Source: Pseudomonadota bacterium
GTDB taxonomy: Bacteria; Pseudomonadota; Alphaproteobacteria; Rhizobiales; Beijerinckiaceae
Assembly (NCBI GenBank): GCA_023393655.1
Contig: JAEWKP010000304.1
Location: forward strand, 1-5,600
DNA: 5,600 nucleotides
Direction: 5' to 3'
The position numbers were made by a program, and so were the translations under genes. A model generated the notes under the pieces. That model saw nothing but the letters and a program-made list of their open reading frames with translations. It made no database searches and had not been told where the DNA came from. Shown in pieces: positions 1 through 5,600 of the stretch. The stretch's first letter is position 1; the number at the start of each line of letters is the position of its first letter.

Positions 1-387
1 GTCATTGCGTCCATGGATGTCAGGCGCAAATTCCTAGGAGGCTATGAGGTGCTGTCGCATTCGGGCACCCGCAAGACCGGCCATGAGCCGGTCAAGTGGG
101 CCAAGCGGATGGAAGAGTTCGGTGCCGGCGAAATCCTGCTCAATTCCATCGACCGCGACGGGATGATGGGCGGTTATGACCTGGATCTGGTTTCCCGCGT
201 ATGCGCGGCCGTTTCGATCCCCGTCATCGCCGCTGGCGGCGCCGGGTCGGTGTCCGACTTCACCAAAGCGACCAATGCTGGCGCCGGCGCCGTCTCAGCG
301 GGTGCCATGTTCGTGTTCCATGGCCCTCATCGAGCGGTGTTAATAACTTACCCGACACGTGAGCAACTGGCAGCGGTGATCCCTTGA
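1..387 (+). CDS. hisF2: HisF-like cyclase subunit of a sugar-amidination system (5' truncated by window)
   Basis: The reading frame is open from base 1, so the ATG at 13 is internal and the gene starts outside the window; 128 residues are visible of the ~255 usual for HisF. The visible part is the C-terminal half of the (beta/alpha)8 barrel. Residues 2-7 (VIASMDV) carry an Asp at the place of the second catalytic Asp of HisF. LLNSIDRDG follows at about 46-54, then the phosphate-binding segment with PVIAAGGAG, and a C-terminal MFVFHGPHRAVLITYP segment. That last segment is what separates HisF2-type proteins of polysaccharide loci from true histidine-pathway HisF. In the family this subunit uses ammonia from a HisH-like glutaminase and works with a WbpG/PseA amidotransferase to make acetamidino sugars. 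Such an amidotransferase lies at 1590, one gene downstream. A role in histidine synthesis is much less likely given the neighbours. The TGA stop overlaps the TTG of the next gene. Confidence 0.92.
   Translation, partial: VIASMDVRRKFLGGYEVLSHSGTRKTGHEPVKWAKRMEEFGAGEILLNSIDRDGMMGGYDLDLVSRVCAAVSIPVIAAGGAGSVSDFTKATNAGAGAVSAGAMFVFHGPHRAVLITYPTREQLAAVIP
375..379 (+). promoter_or_regulatory. Weak ribosome-binding site for the TTG start at 384
   Basis: GGTGA lies four bases before the TTG at 384. It is a weak Shine-Dalgarno match with short spacing, inside the end of the hisF-like gene. An in-frame TGA at 360-362 leaves no other start codon between it and the TTG. Translation is therefore likely coupled to the upstream gene. 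Confidence 0.35.
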
Positions 388-1481
388 GGTACTATCGCGC
401 ACGGATTAGCTTGACCCTCGCGTTGTCTATCTTTGTGTGGGTGGCGTCCGTTGCATACCTCTTCATCCACGGAATAGACGCGATCGAGGGGAGGAATCCT
501 TATCAGTTCTTCGCAGATGCGAATACATATCATGACTTCGCTAGGCGGGTTATGTCTTCTAACGCATCCGAACTAATTGGCGTAGGAAGAAACTTAATCG
601 GCCCGCTCGTTATTGTGCTTATGTCGGGAGATAATTACTACGTCATATCCGCGGTCAACGTAGCGATCTTCTATACTTCTGTTCGATTGATCTCATGGGA
701 CGCGGGCCTCGATCCCCTGTTGTTCGCGGTCCTTTTGCTGTTGAACCCCATGACGATCTCGAGTCTGATGGCTGCTAACAAGGAGATATTGTCGCTTCTG
801 TTCCTTGCCCTCCTCTTGCGCGCGTGGCTCCGGCAGTCTGGACTTTGGCTGGGGCTCGCGGCGCTAGTCGCAATTGGTGTCCGTTGGCAACTACTTGCAT
901 TTCTCCTGCTATTATTACCCCTTGCACTGGGTTGGCGCCTTCCCCGCCGCAATCGTGTTTTGATCCTAGTATCCCTCTCGGTGGGATTATCGATTGCCTA
1001 TGCACTCGGACAACCATTATTGTCGGATGTTAATGACAATTTCATAGCGGCGACACAATCGTACTCTGAGGGCTCCGGCCTATTCTCCAAGCTTGTACTA
1101 CTCCAAATGGAAGGCCTGTATTTCCTCGTTGCGCCGCTCAAGGCAGCTCACCTGCTATTTGGGCTTGGGCTCCGATTTGACCGCCTCCTGTCTCCTGTCG
1201 AGATTTACAATGACGTCTGGCAGCTTCTCGGTTCCACGTCCCTCTTGATGGCATTTACGACCCTTCTTGCGAAAAGGCTCTTTCGACTAGAGAATGACTT
1301 GGTTTTCATTTCAGTTATCTATATTCTTTTCTTTTCGCTCTCGCCGATATACGCGCCGAGGTATTTCTACGTTGTATATGTTATTTGGACCCTAGTGTAC
1401 TGTCTCCGCCCGCAGATAGTCCAATCGCCTCGCTTTGACGGCATAAGTAAGCTTCATCCCTTGGCTCACCATCGCGGTTGA
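384..1481 (+). CDS. Polytopic membrane protein, Wzy-like O-unit polymerase or GT-C-type glycosyltransferase
   Basis: This 365-residue protein is strongly hydrophobic, with about ten membrane segments estimated by eye (near 8-28, 70-80, 84-104, 111-128, 134-148, 155-184, 191-209, 240-262, 279-297, 305-342). The first external loop contains FFADANTYHDFA (42-53). An acidic residue in that loop, followed by a Tyr, is common in GT-C lipid-linked sugar transferases. NPMTISSLMAANKE (121-134) and a late PIYAPRYF (321-328) also resemble EpsG/Wzy-like proteins. I recognise the type but not a specific family. In this locus it could polymerise O-units or transfer a sugar from a polyprenyl carrier. TTG is taken as start because an in-frame TGA lies just upstream at 360 and the next candidates fall inside the first membrane helix; it overlaps the previous stop as TTGA. 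GC is clearly lower than its neighbours: hand counts give 30/60 at 601-660, 28/60 at 961-1020 and 25/60 at 1321-1380. Confidence 0.85.
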   Translation: MRYYRARISLTLALSIFVWVASVAYLFIHGIDAIEGRNPYQFFADANTYHDFARRVMSSNASELIGVGRNLIGPLVIVLMSGDNYYVISAVNVAIFYTSVRLISWDAGLDPLLFAVLLLLNPMTISSLMAANKEILSLLFLALLLRAWLRQSGLWLGLAALVAIGVRWQLLAFLLLLLPLALGWRLPRRNRVLILVSLSVGLSIAYALGQPLLSDVNDNFIAATQSYSEGSGLFSKLVLLQMEGLYFLVAPLKAAHLLFGLGLRFDRLLSPVEIYNDVWQLLGSTSLLMAFTTLLAKRLFRLENDLVFISVIYILFFSLSPIYAPRYFYVVYVIWTLVYCLRPQIVQSPRFDGISKLHPLAHHRG

Positions 1482-1589
1482 TGGATACCCATAGACCACG
1501 CCAGATTTATTGGCTAAACGGCGCAATCACTCATTCATGGCAACAGCCCCTGCGGCAACAAGACGTCGCGCACCACCAAGAGACACATC
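1482..1589. other. 108-bp non-coding gap before the amidotransferase
   Basis: This is the only real gap in the window. I see no intrinsic terminator and no convincing promoter. It holds a 7-bp direct repeat GGCAACA (1539-1545 and 1554-1560) and an 18-codon reading frame starting at 1537 whose TGA overlaps the next gene's ATG. It may mark the right-hand edge of a segment brought in with the low-GC membrane gene; that is inference. Confidence 0.6.
1578..1583 (+). promoter_or_regulatory. Ribosome-binding site for the amidotransferase
   Basis: AAGAGA ends six bases before the ATG at 1590, a modest purine-rich Shine-Dalgarno. It supports that ATG, which also places the first Cys-x2-Cys pair at residues 6 and 9, as is usual near the N-terminus of this family. 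Confidence 0.45.
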
Positions 1590-2702
1590 ATGAGTACCAT
1601 CGTCTGCACGCGCTGCATCATGGACACGACCGATCCTGACATCTCCTTCGATGACAACGGCGTATGCAATCATTGCCATCGCTACGATCACGTCGCACAG
1701 CAGCGCCTCATCCCGATCGACGAACGTGACGCCCGTCTCAAGCACCTGATCGACGAGATCAAAGCAGCCGGACGCGGCAAGGATTATGACTGCGTCATCG
1801 GCGTCAGTGGGGGCGTTGACAGCACCTATGTCGCCTATCTCGTCAAGCAACTCGGACTTCGGCCGCTGGCGATCCACCTTGACAATGGCTGGAATTCGGA
1901 ACTCGCCGTCGCCAATATCGAAAAGACGCTGAACACGCTCGGCATCGACCTTCACACCCACGTCATTGACTGGGAACAGTTCCGCGACCTGCAGGTCTCC
2001 TTCCTGAAGGCCTCGACGCCCGATGGCGAGGTGCCGACTGATCATGCGATCTTCGCATTGCTCTACGAAACAGCGTCGCGGTACGGACTAAAACACGTCA
2101 TCACGGGCACCAACGTCGTCTCGGAAGCGATCCTGCCGGAGAAATGGGGCTACGGCTATTTTGATTGGGCTTATATCAAAGACGTCCACAGGCGGTTCGG
2201 CCGCGCGAGGCTCTCCACCTATCCGCATTTCTCCCTTGCCAAACTGTTTTACTACGTCTTCGTGCGTCGCATACGGCTGGTCTCAATCCTCAACTACGTC
2301 GAATACGACAAGAAGATCGCGATGGACGTCCTCCAGAACAAGCTGAGCTGGGTCTATTACGGCGGCAAGCACTATGAATCGATCTACACCCGCTTCTACC
2401 AAGCCTATTTGCTGCCGAAGAAATTCAACATCGACAAGCGCAAGGCGCATTATTCCAACCTGATCCTGTCCGGCCAGATGACGCGCGAGGAAGCGGTGGT
2501 GGCCCTGCAGGAGCCGGTGTATCCGGAAAAGCTACTTCAAGAGGACCGGGAATACGCGATCAAGAAGCTGAACCTTGCACCAGGTCAGCTCGAAGAGATA
2601 ATCGCCGCACCCAGCAAGACGTTTCTCGACTATCGCACGAGCCACGCCCTGTTCGAGCGCGCCAAGAAGGTCGTGAACGCCACTCGGCGCTATATCGGCT
2701 GA
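1590..2702 (+). CDS. wbpG: N-acetyl sugar amidotransferase, WbpG/PseA/WbuX family
   Basis: The 370-residue protein has the usual length and architecture of the family. Two Cys pairs (C6/C9 in CTRC and C26/C29 in CNHC) form a likely zinc site. The ATP-pyrophosphatase P-loop SGGVDS is at 73-78 within YDCVIGVSGGVDSTYVAYLV-type sequence. LAIHLDNGWNSELAV (93-107) and ITGTNVVSEAILP (171-183) are further conserved nucleotide and substrate-binding stretches. The enzyme is expected to adenylate the acetamido group of a nucleotide sugar or nonulosonic acid and replace its oxygen with ammonia, giving an acetamidino group, in the cytoplasm. Ammonia would come through the HisF-like subunit at 1-387 and a HisH-like glutaminase presumably upstream. 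In Pseudomonas O-antigen loci this gene sits next to hisH and hisF; here a membrane-protein gene separates it from hisF. It ends 7 bp before the glycosyltransferase, so the two are probably co-transcribed. The sugar substrate cannot be read from the sequence. Confidence 0.94.
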   Translation: MSTIVCTRCIMDTTDPDISFDDNGVCNHCHRYDHVAQQRLIPIDERDARLKHLIDEIKAAGRGKDYDCVIGVSGGVDSTYVAYLVKQLGLRPLAIHLDNGWNSELAVANIEKTLNTLGIDLHTHVIDWEQFRDLQVSFLKASTPDGEVPTDHAIFALLYETASRYGLKHVITGTNVVSEAILPEKWGYGYFDWAYIKDVHRRFGRARLSTYPHFSLAKLFYYVFVRRIRLVSILNYVEYDKKIAMDVLQNKLSWVYYGGKHYESIYTRFYQAYLLPKKFNIDKRKAHYSNLILSGQMTREEAVVALQEPVYPEKLLQEDREYAIKKLNLAPGQLEEIIAAPSKTFLDYRTSHALFERAKKVVNATRRYIG

Positions 2703-2709
2703 TTACGGA

Positions 2710-3918
2710 ATGATGCGGGTCCTCTATATCCACATGATCGGCGCCTTCGGCGGTGCATCGCGCAGCCTTGCCGAAGCGGTGCATGCGGTCGGGCCGGAGT
2801 TGACGGCGCGGTTCGTCGCGCCGGCCGGGACGGCGGCCGATCACTTCGGCAGCCTTGGCGAGGTCGTTGAGGCGCGCGGGATTTCGCAGTTCGACAACAC
2901 CCGCTATAGCCACTATCGCGGCCTGCGCTGGCTGGTCCTCGCCCGCGAGATCGGATACCTGCCTGCGACCGTGCGGGCGCTGCTCAAGGCGCGGCGCTGC
3001 TGGCCGGATATCGACCTTATACACGTCAACGAGTTCACCGGCATCGTGCCCTGGCTCATTGCCCGGCGACTGTTCAAGGTGCCAGTGATCGTGCATGTTC
3101 GTTCGGTGGCCAATGACGACGCGAGCCTGCGAACGCGCTTCGTCAGCCATCTCTTACGCTGCAAGGCTGAGGCGGTGATCGCGATCGACGAGACGGTCAA
3201 GGAAAGCCTGCCTGCTGATCTCGATGTCGAAGTCATCCACAACTCGTTCTCCCAAAAGCCGTCAGCTGCGGCGACAGACCTGTTCGCGAACCACACATTG
3301 CGGGCGTCGTCGTTCAAGGTCGGGTTCGTCGGCAATCTCCTGCGCGTCAAGGGTATCCATGAGCTGGTGGAGGCCGCGCGGATCGTCCGCGATGCCGGCC
3401 TCGACGTCGAGTTCATCATCGTCGGTGGCGACGCCGCCCCTCCGAAGGGTCTGCGCGCGACAATCGCGCGGTTGCTCGGCGTCGCGCAGAATTCGGGAGA
3501 AGAGGTGCGCGAGACTATCGTTGAGCAGGGCCTTGCGTCGCTCTTCCATTTCACGGGAGCGACGAAGGATATCGCTCAGGCCTACGCGAAGATGGATGTG
3601 CTCTGCTTCCCGTCACACTTCGACGCTCCGGGGCGTCCCATCTTTGAAGCGGCGTTCGCCGGCATTCCCAGCATCGTGGCCGTGCGCAATCCGAAACCCG
3701 ATACGATCGTCGAGGGCGTCACGGGCCTCGCCATCCCGCCACGGGACGCCGAGGCGCTAGCAGCGGCCATCACCCAGCTTGCCGGTGACCGTGCGCGAGC
3801 CCGATCCATGGGAGAGAATGCACGCGGGCTCGCTGAGCGAAATTTCGACCCGGCCGCAAATGCGGCCAAGCTCGTCGCCGTCTATCGCCGGGTTCTGGGC
3901 CGCGCGCGGTCTTCCTAG
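2710..3918 (+). CDS. GT4-type (GT-B fold) glycosyltransferase
   Basis: This 402-residue cytoplasmic enzyme is expected to transfer a sugar from a nucleotide donor to a growing lipid-linked glycan. The N-terminal Rossmann half opens with VLYIHMIGAFGGASRSL (4-20), whose Gly-rich loop is typical of GT4 acceptor domains. IDLIHVNEF (101-109) and VPVIVHVRS (124-132) follow. The donor domain begins at FKVGFVGNLLRVKGIHELVEA (202-222), continues with EFIIVGG (234-240) and DVLCFPSHFDAPGRPIFEAAFAG (296-318), and ends with NFDPAANAAKLVAVYRRVL. The usual Glu-x7-Glu donor motif is here Asp305-x7-Glu313. The arrangement after wbpG matches the position of wbpH in Pseudomonas O-antigen clusters, but donor and acceptor are unknown, so no symbol is given. 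There are tandem ATG codons at 2710 and 2713 with only a poor Shine-Dalgarno, so start choice is uncertain by one residue. Its TAG overlaps the stop of the convergent dehydratase gene. Confidence 0.92.
   Translation: MMRVLYIHMIGAFGGASRSLAEAVHAVGPELTARFVAPAGTAADHFGSLGEVVEARGISQFDNTRYSHYRGLRWLVLAREIGYLPATVRALLKARRCWPDIDLIHVNEFTGIVPWLIARRLFKVPVIVHVRSVANDDASLRTRFVSHLLRCKAEAVIAIDETVKESLPADLDVEVIHNSFSQKPSAAATDLFANHTLRASSFKVGFVGNLLRVKGIHELVEAARIVRDAGLDVEFIIVGGDAAPPKGLRATIARLLGVAQNSGEEVRETIVEQGLASLFHFTGATKDIAQAYAKMDVLCFPSHFDAPGRPIFEAAFAGIPSIVAVRNPKPDTIVEGVTGLAIPPRDAEALAAAITQLAGDRARARSMGENARGLAERNFDPAANAAKLVAVYRRVLGRARSS
3915..3918. other. Shared CTAG: overlapping stops of convergent genes
   Basis: The palindromic CTAG supplies TAG (3916-3918) to the glycosyltransferase on the plus strand and TAG (3917-3915) to the dehydratase on the minus strand. 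The two coding regions therefore overlap by 4 bp with no intergenic space, so each transcript must end inside the opposing gene unless termination is factor-dependent nearby. Confidence 0.93.
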
Positions 3919-5141
3919 AGCCTCTGGTCTAGATTCGCCGCCGCGTCCTTGTGGGTTGCTAGGAAGCCAGGTTCGACCATCGCGATCACCGCCTTTAGCC
4001 TTTCCTTGCTCAAGGCGTCTGCGGAAGCGTCGCTCATCAGCGCTTCCGTCTTACGCAGCATCGCTTCAATCGCTGGGCGGTCGGCTGGCAGGTATTCGAC
4101 AGCGTGTAGATTGGCAAGCCCGATCTCGCGCCCCTGCTCACGCTCCGTCATGAACTCTTCGAAGGGCTTCTCCCCAGAAGTATCGAGATCCGTCAAGAGC
4201 AGCGGCCAGCGACCCTTTTCCGCCTCGCGTCTCACGGCCGCGCAGGCTTCGCGCTCATCGGCGTAATGCGCCGGTTGATATCCGTTATATCGCAAAAAGC
4301 CCTCCGCGACTTCCTGCAGTGTTACCAGGTGCTTTTCGGGGTCGAGGCGAGGGATCACGATGGTGCGATCAGGTGCCAGCGCGGCCGCAAGCACGCACAG
4401 CTCGCCAGACTCGCGCAGAGATACGAAATAGCGCCGGGTATCGCGGGGTGCGGCCAGTGGCTCGGTGCGGGCGAGTCGGTTCTCGAACCCTTGAAGCAGC
4501 GAACCGTTGGAAAACGCTACGTTGGCAAAGCGGGCCGAAGTTTTTACGCCCGGCAGGGCTACCGCCACAGCTGAATTGAACAGAACGTGCTCCATGGCCC
4601 GCTTCGAGGCGCCCATCATAGAGGACGGATTCGCCGCCTTGTCGGTCGAAACAGTAAAGAAGCGCCCAGCAAAGCCGGTTCCGGCAAGCCAGCCCATAAA
4701 GCGCTCCTGCTTCAGGAGGTTCGTCTCGAACATCTGCAGCGTCGAGAAGGGATCCTTCTCCGATCGCACATGCTTCAGCGCCGCGAAGTTCAGCACTAGG
4801 TCGTATGGCGCTTGGGAACGTAAAAGATGTCGCATGGCTGCCGAGCCGTAGTCTAGCGGCAGCGTTTGAAAGTCGCGCGCCGACCACATGTCCGGCTTTG
4901 AGCGCAATTGACGCACTAGTTCGGCAAGACCGTTTTCGTTTTGGTCGACGACGTGGAGGGTATCTGGGTGGCGCATCGCGATCTGAAGCACCGTCGACGA
5001 GCCAATAGAACCAGCGCCGCCGATAGCCAATATTCGCTTTCCCGAGATTGCCGCGCGCAACGAACCTTCGGATTGCGCGATGTCGACTTCAAAGAGGGAG
5101 CCGGGGCGACCGGTTGCGATTGCGTGCGGAGATCGCGTCAT
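3915..5141 (-). CDS. Nucleotide-sugar 4,6-dehydratase-like SDR (FlaA1/CapD/WbpM family, Polysacc_synt_2)
   Basis: The 408-residue protein starts at the ATG 5141-5139, which overlaps the upstream TGA as ATGA. A longer in-frame GTG/ATG-type start near 5213 would overlap that gene by 76 bp and only adds basic residues. The Rossmann fold shows GGAGSIG at 41-47 and an acidic residue after strand 2 (VVDQNENG, D66), suggesting NAD(H). NFAALKHVRSEKDPF is at 118-132 and the active-site stretch STDKAANPSSMMGASK at 165-180. Lys180 is the conserved catalytic Lys; the Tyr expected four residues earlier is Met176, as in WbpM. Family members remove water from UDP-HexNAc to give a 4-keto-6-deoxy sugar, the first step to QuiNAc, bacillosamine, legionaminic or pseudaminic acid. 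A C-terminal region with SGEKPFEEFMTE (322-333) extends past the usual ~330-residue soluble enzymes. There is no N-terminal membrane domain like that of WbpM. Coupling to a CMP-nonulosonate synthetase suggests a legionaminic-like role (LegB-type); that is inference. Confidence 0.9.
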   Translation of the reverse strand: MTRSPHAIATGRPGSLFEVDIAQSEGSLRAAISGKRILAIGGAGSIGSSTVLQIAMRHPDTLHVVDQNENGLAELVRQLRSKPDMWSARDFQTLPLDYGSAAMRHLLRSQAPYDLVLNFAALKHVRSEKDPFSTLQMFETNLLKQERFMGWLAGTGFAGRFFTVSTDKAANPSSMMGASKRAMEHVLFNSAVAVALPGVKTSARFANVAFSNGSLLQGFENRLARTEPLAAPRDTRRYFVSLRESGELCVLAAALAPDRTIVIPRLDPEKHLVTLQEVAEGFLRYNGYQPAHYADEREACAAVRREAEKGRWPLLLTDLDTSGEKPFEEFMTEREQGREIGLANLHAVEYLPADRPAIEAMLRKTEALMSDASADALSKERLKAVIAMVEPGFLATHKDAAANLDQRL

Positions 5142-5600
5142 GTTTCGGATCCATTGCCTGAACGGTGAGCGTTTCGCTCGGATTGGAAGTGAAGCATCAG
5201 CGCTTCGGCGCAAACGAAATCCACCTCGTTGTCGATGTCTACGCTACGCTCAGGTGGCATGACGTAGCCTAGAGCGTCGGACGACACAACGGTTTGGCGC
5301 TGGCGGAAACTTTCGGGGCGTATGACATAGACTGCTCCGTTGACGTTGTAGAGGGGCTCCATGTCCTGCCCGCGGCGATAGCCCTCAGCTGGCGGGAGAA
5401 AGTGGCGCGTCTTGCCGTCGTCGCTCAACCGATACATGAGTTCGGGATGCGTCGCGGCGAGCGATAGGGAGAACCCGCTGTCGCCACCCCCGTCCGCAAC
5501 GAGCCTTATGGTGCCGTCGATGTCCGCGCTCGTCCGCAATGGAGAGGTGGGCTGCAGCAAACATAGATATTCCGGCAGGGTACCCTCGTCCGCTTCGATC
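5138..5600 (-). CDS. CMP-nonulosonate (acylneuraminate family) cytidylyltransferase, 5' truncated by window
   Basis: The frame is open to the window edge; the TTG at 5560 is an internal Leu, preceded by residues ending LPEYLC. About 153 C-terminal residues are visible of the ~230 usual, so the N-terminal nucleotide-binding motif is outside. Visible family motifs are LLQPTSPLR, YNVNGAVYVI and ERSVDIDNEVDF; the last holds the metal-binding Asp pair DID. The enzyme couples CTP to a nine-carbon keto-sugar acid (sialic, legionaminic or pseudaminic acid type) in the cytoplasm, releasing pyrophosphate. NeuA, LegF and PseF cannot be told apart from this fragment. The partner dehydratase and the amidination genes make a diamino nonulosonic acid (Leg or Pse type) more likely than sialic acid, as inference. 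Its TGA overlaps the dehydratase ATG, so the pair is translationally coupled and part of a leftward operon entering from beyond the window. Confidence 0.92.
   Translation of the reverse strand, partial: IEADEGTLPEYLCLLQPTSPLRTSADIDGTIRLVADGGGDSGFSLSLAATHPELMYRLSDDGKTRHFLPPAEGYRRGQDMEPLYNVNGAVYVIRPESFRQRQTVVSSDALGYVMPPERSVDIDNEVDFVCAEALMLHFQSERNAHRSGNGSET

Noticed and set aside
36..46. Perfect AGGAGG followed closely by an ATG at 44
   Set aside because: It lies inside the hisF-like coding frame, the spacing to the ATG is only two bases, and the frame it would open has no recognisable product.
1478..1511. TTGATG as a possible -35 box with AT-rich bases at 1503-1511 as a -10
   Set aside because: No hexamer at 16-18 bp spacing resembles TATAAT; the match is too weak to call a promoter.
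1539..1560. Direct repeat GGCAACA x2 in the non-coding gap as an insertion target duplication
   Set aside because: The copies are only 8 bp apart with no element between them; most likely chance.
1527..2045. 172-residue antisense open frame opposite the amidotransferase
   Set aside because: It lies opposite a strongly conserved gene, has no recognisable motifs, and is the kind of shadow expected in GC-rich DNA.
2560..3554. Long antisense frames (196 and 213 residues) opposite the glycosyltransferase
   Set aside because: Arg/Ser/Ala-rich composition without motifs, mutually overlapping and opposite a clear GT4 gene; shadows.
3224..3760. 178-residue plus-strand frame in another phase within the glycosyltransferase
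   Set aside because: Extremely Ser/Arg-rich sequence typical of a frame-shifted GC-rich gene; the GT4 frame is intact through the same bases.
3915..3932. Inverted repeat CTAGA / TCTAG with an 8-base loop at the convergent junction
   Set aside because: The stem is only 5 bp, with an AT-rich core and no T-run on either strand, so it is not a credible terminator.
4369..4887. 172-residue minus-strand frame and several plus-strand frames across the dehydratase
   Set aside because: All overlap the intact SDR frame, which carries the GGAGSIG and STDKAANP motifs; none shows a domain of its own.

Overview
The window lies inside a surface-polysaccharide or glycan locus of a GC-rich Gram-negative bacterium. 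The coding style (GC-rich third positions, roughly 60-68% GC in hand-counted stretches of the housekeeping-like genes) would fit an alphaproteobacterium such as a Rhizobiales member. That placement is inference; no taxonomic marker gene is present.

Layout: four genes read rightward (1-3918) and two read leftward (5600-3915), meeting tail to tail. Rightward: the 3' half of a HisF-like cyclase subunit (1-387); a polytopic membrane protein of markedly lower GC that starts on a TTG overlapping the hisF stop (384-1481); a 108-bp non-coding gap; a WbpG/PseA-type N-acetyl sugar amidotransferase (1590-2702); and a GT4-type glycosyltransferase (2710-3918). Leftward: the C-terminal two thirds of a CMP-nonulosonate (sialic/legionaminic/pseudaminic acid-like) cytidylyltransferase (5600-5138), overlapping by ATGA a 408-residue nucleotide-sugar 4,6-dehydratase-like SDR (5141-3915). 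The two convergent operons share the four bases CTAG as overlapping stop codons.

How they may work together: HisF-like and WbpG-like proteins are known partners (with a HisH-like glutaminase, presumably just upstream of the window) that convert an acetamido group on a sugar into an acetamidino group. The dehydratase would make a 4-keto-6-deoxy-HexNAc intermediate and the cytidylyltransferase would activate a nonulosonic acid. The glycosyltransferase would add a sugar to a glycan, and the membrane protein may be an O-unit polymerase (Wzy) or a GT-C-type transferase. The most economical reading is synthesis and assembly of a glycan carrying an acetamidino-substituted sugar, possibly an acetamidino nonulosonic acid; the exact sugar cannot be read from this sequence.

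No RNA gene, insertion sequence, CRISPR array or convincing intrinsic terminator was seen. The most notable features are the low-GC membrane gene separating the two amidination genes, the Met-for-Tyr active site of the dehydratase, the unusual Asp-x7-Glu motif in the glycosyltransferase, and the fully overlapped convergent stops.
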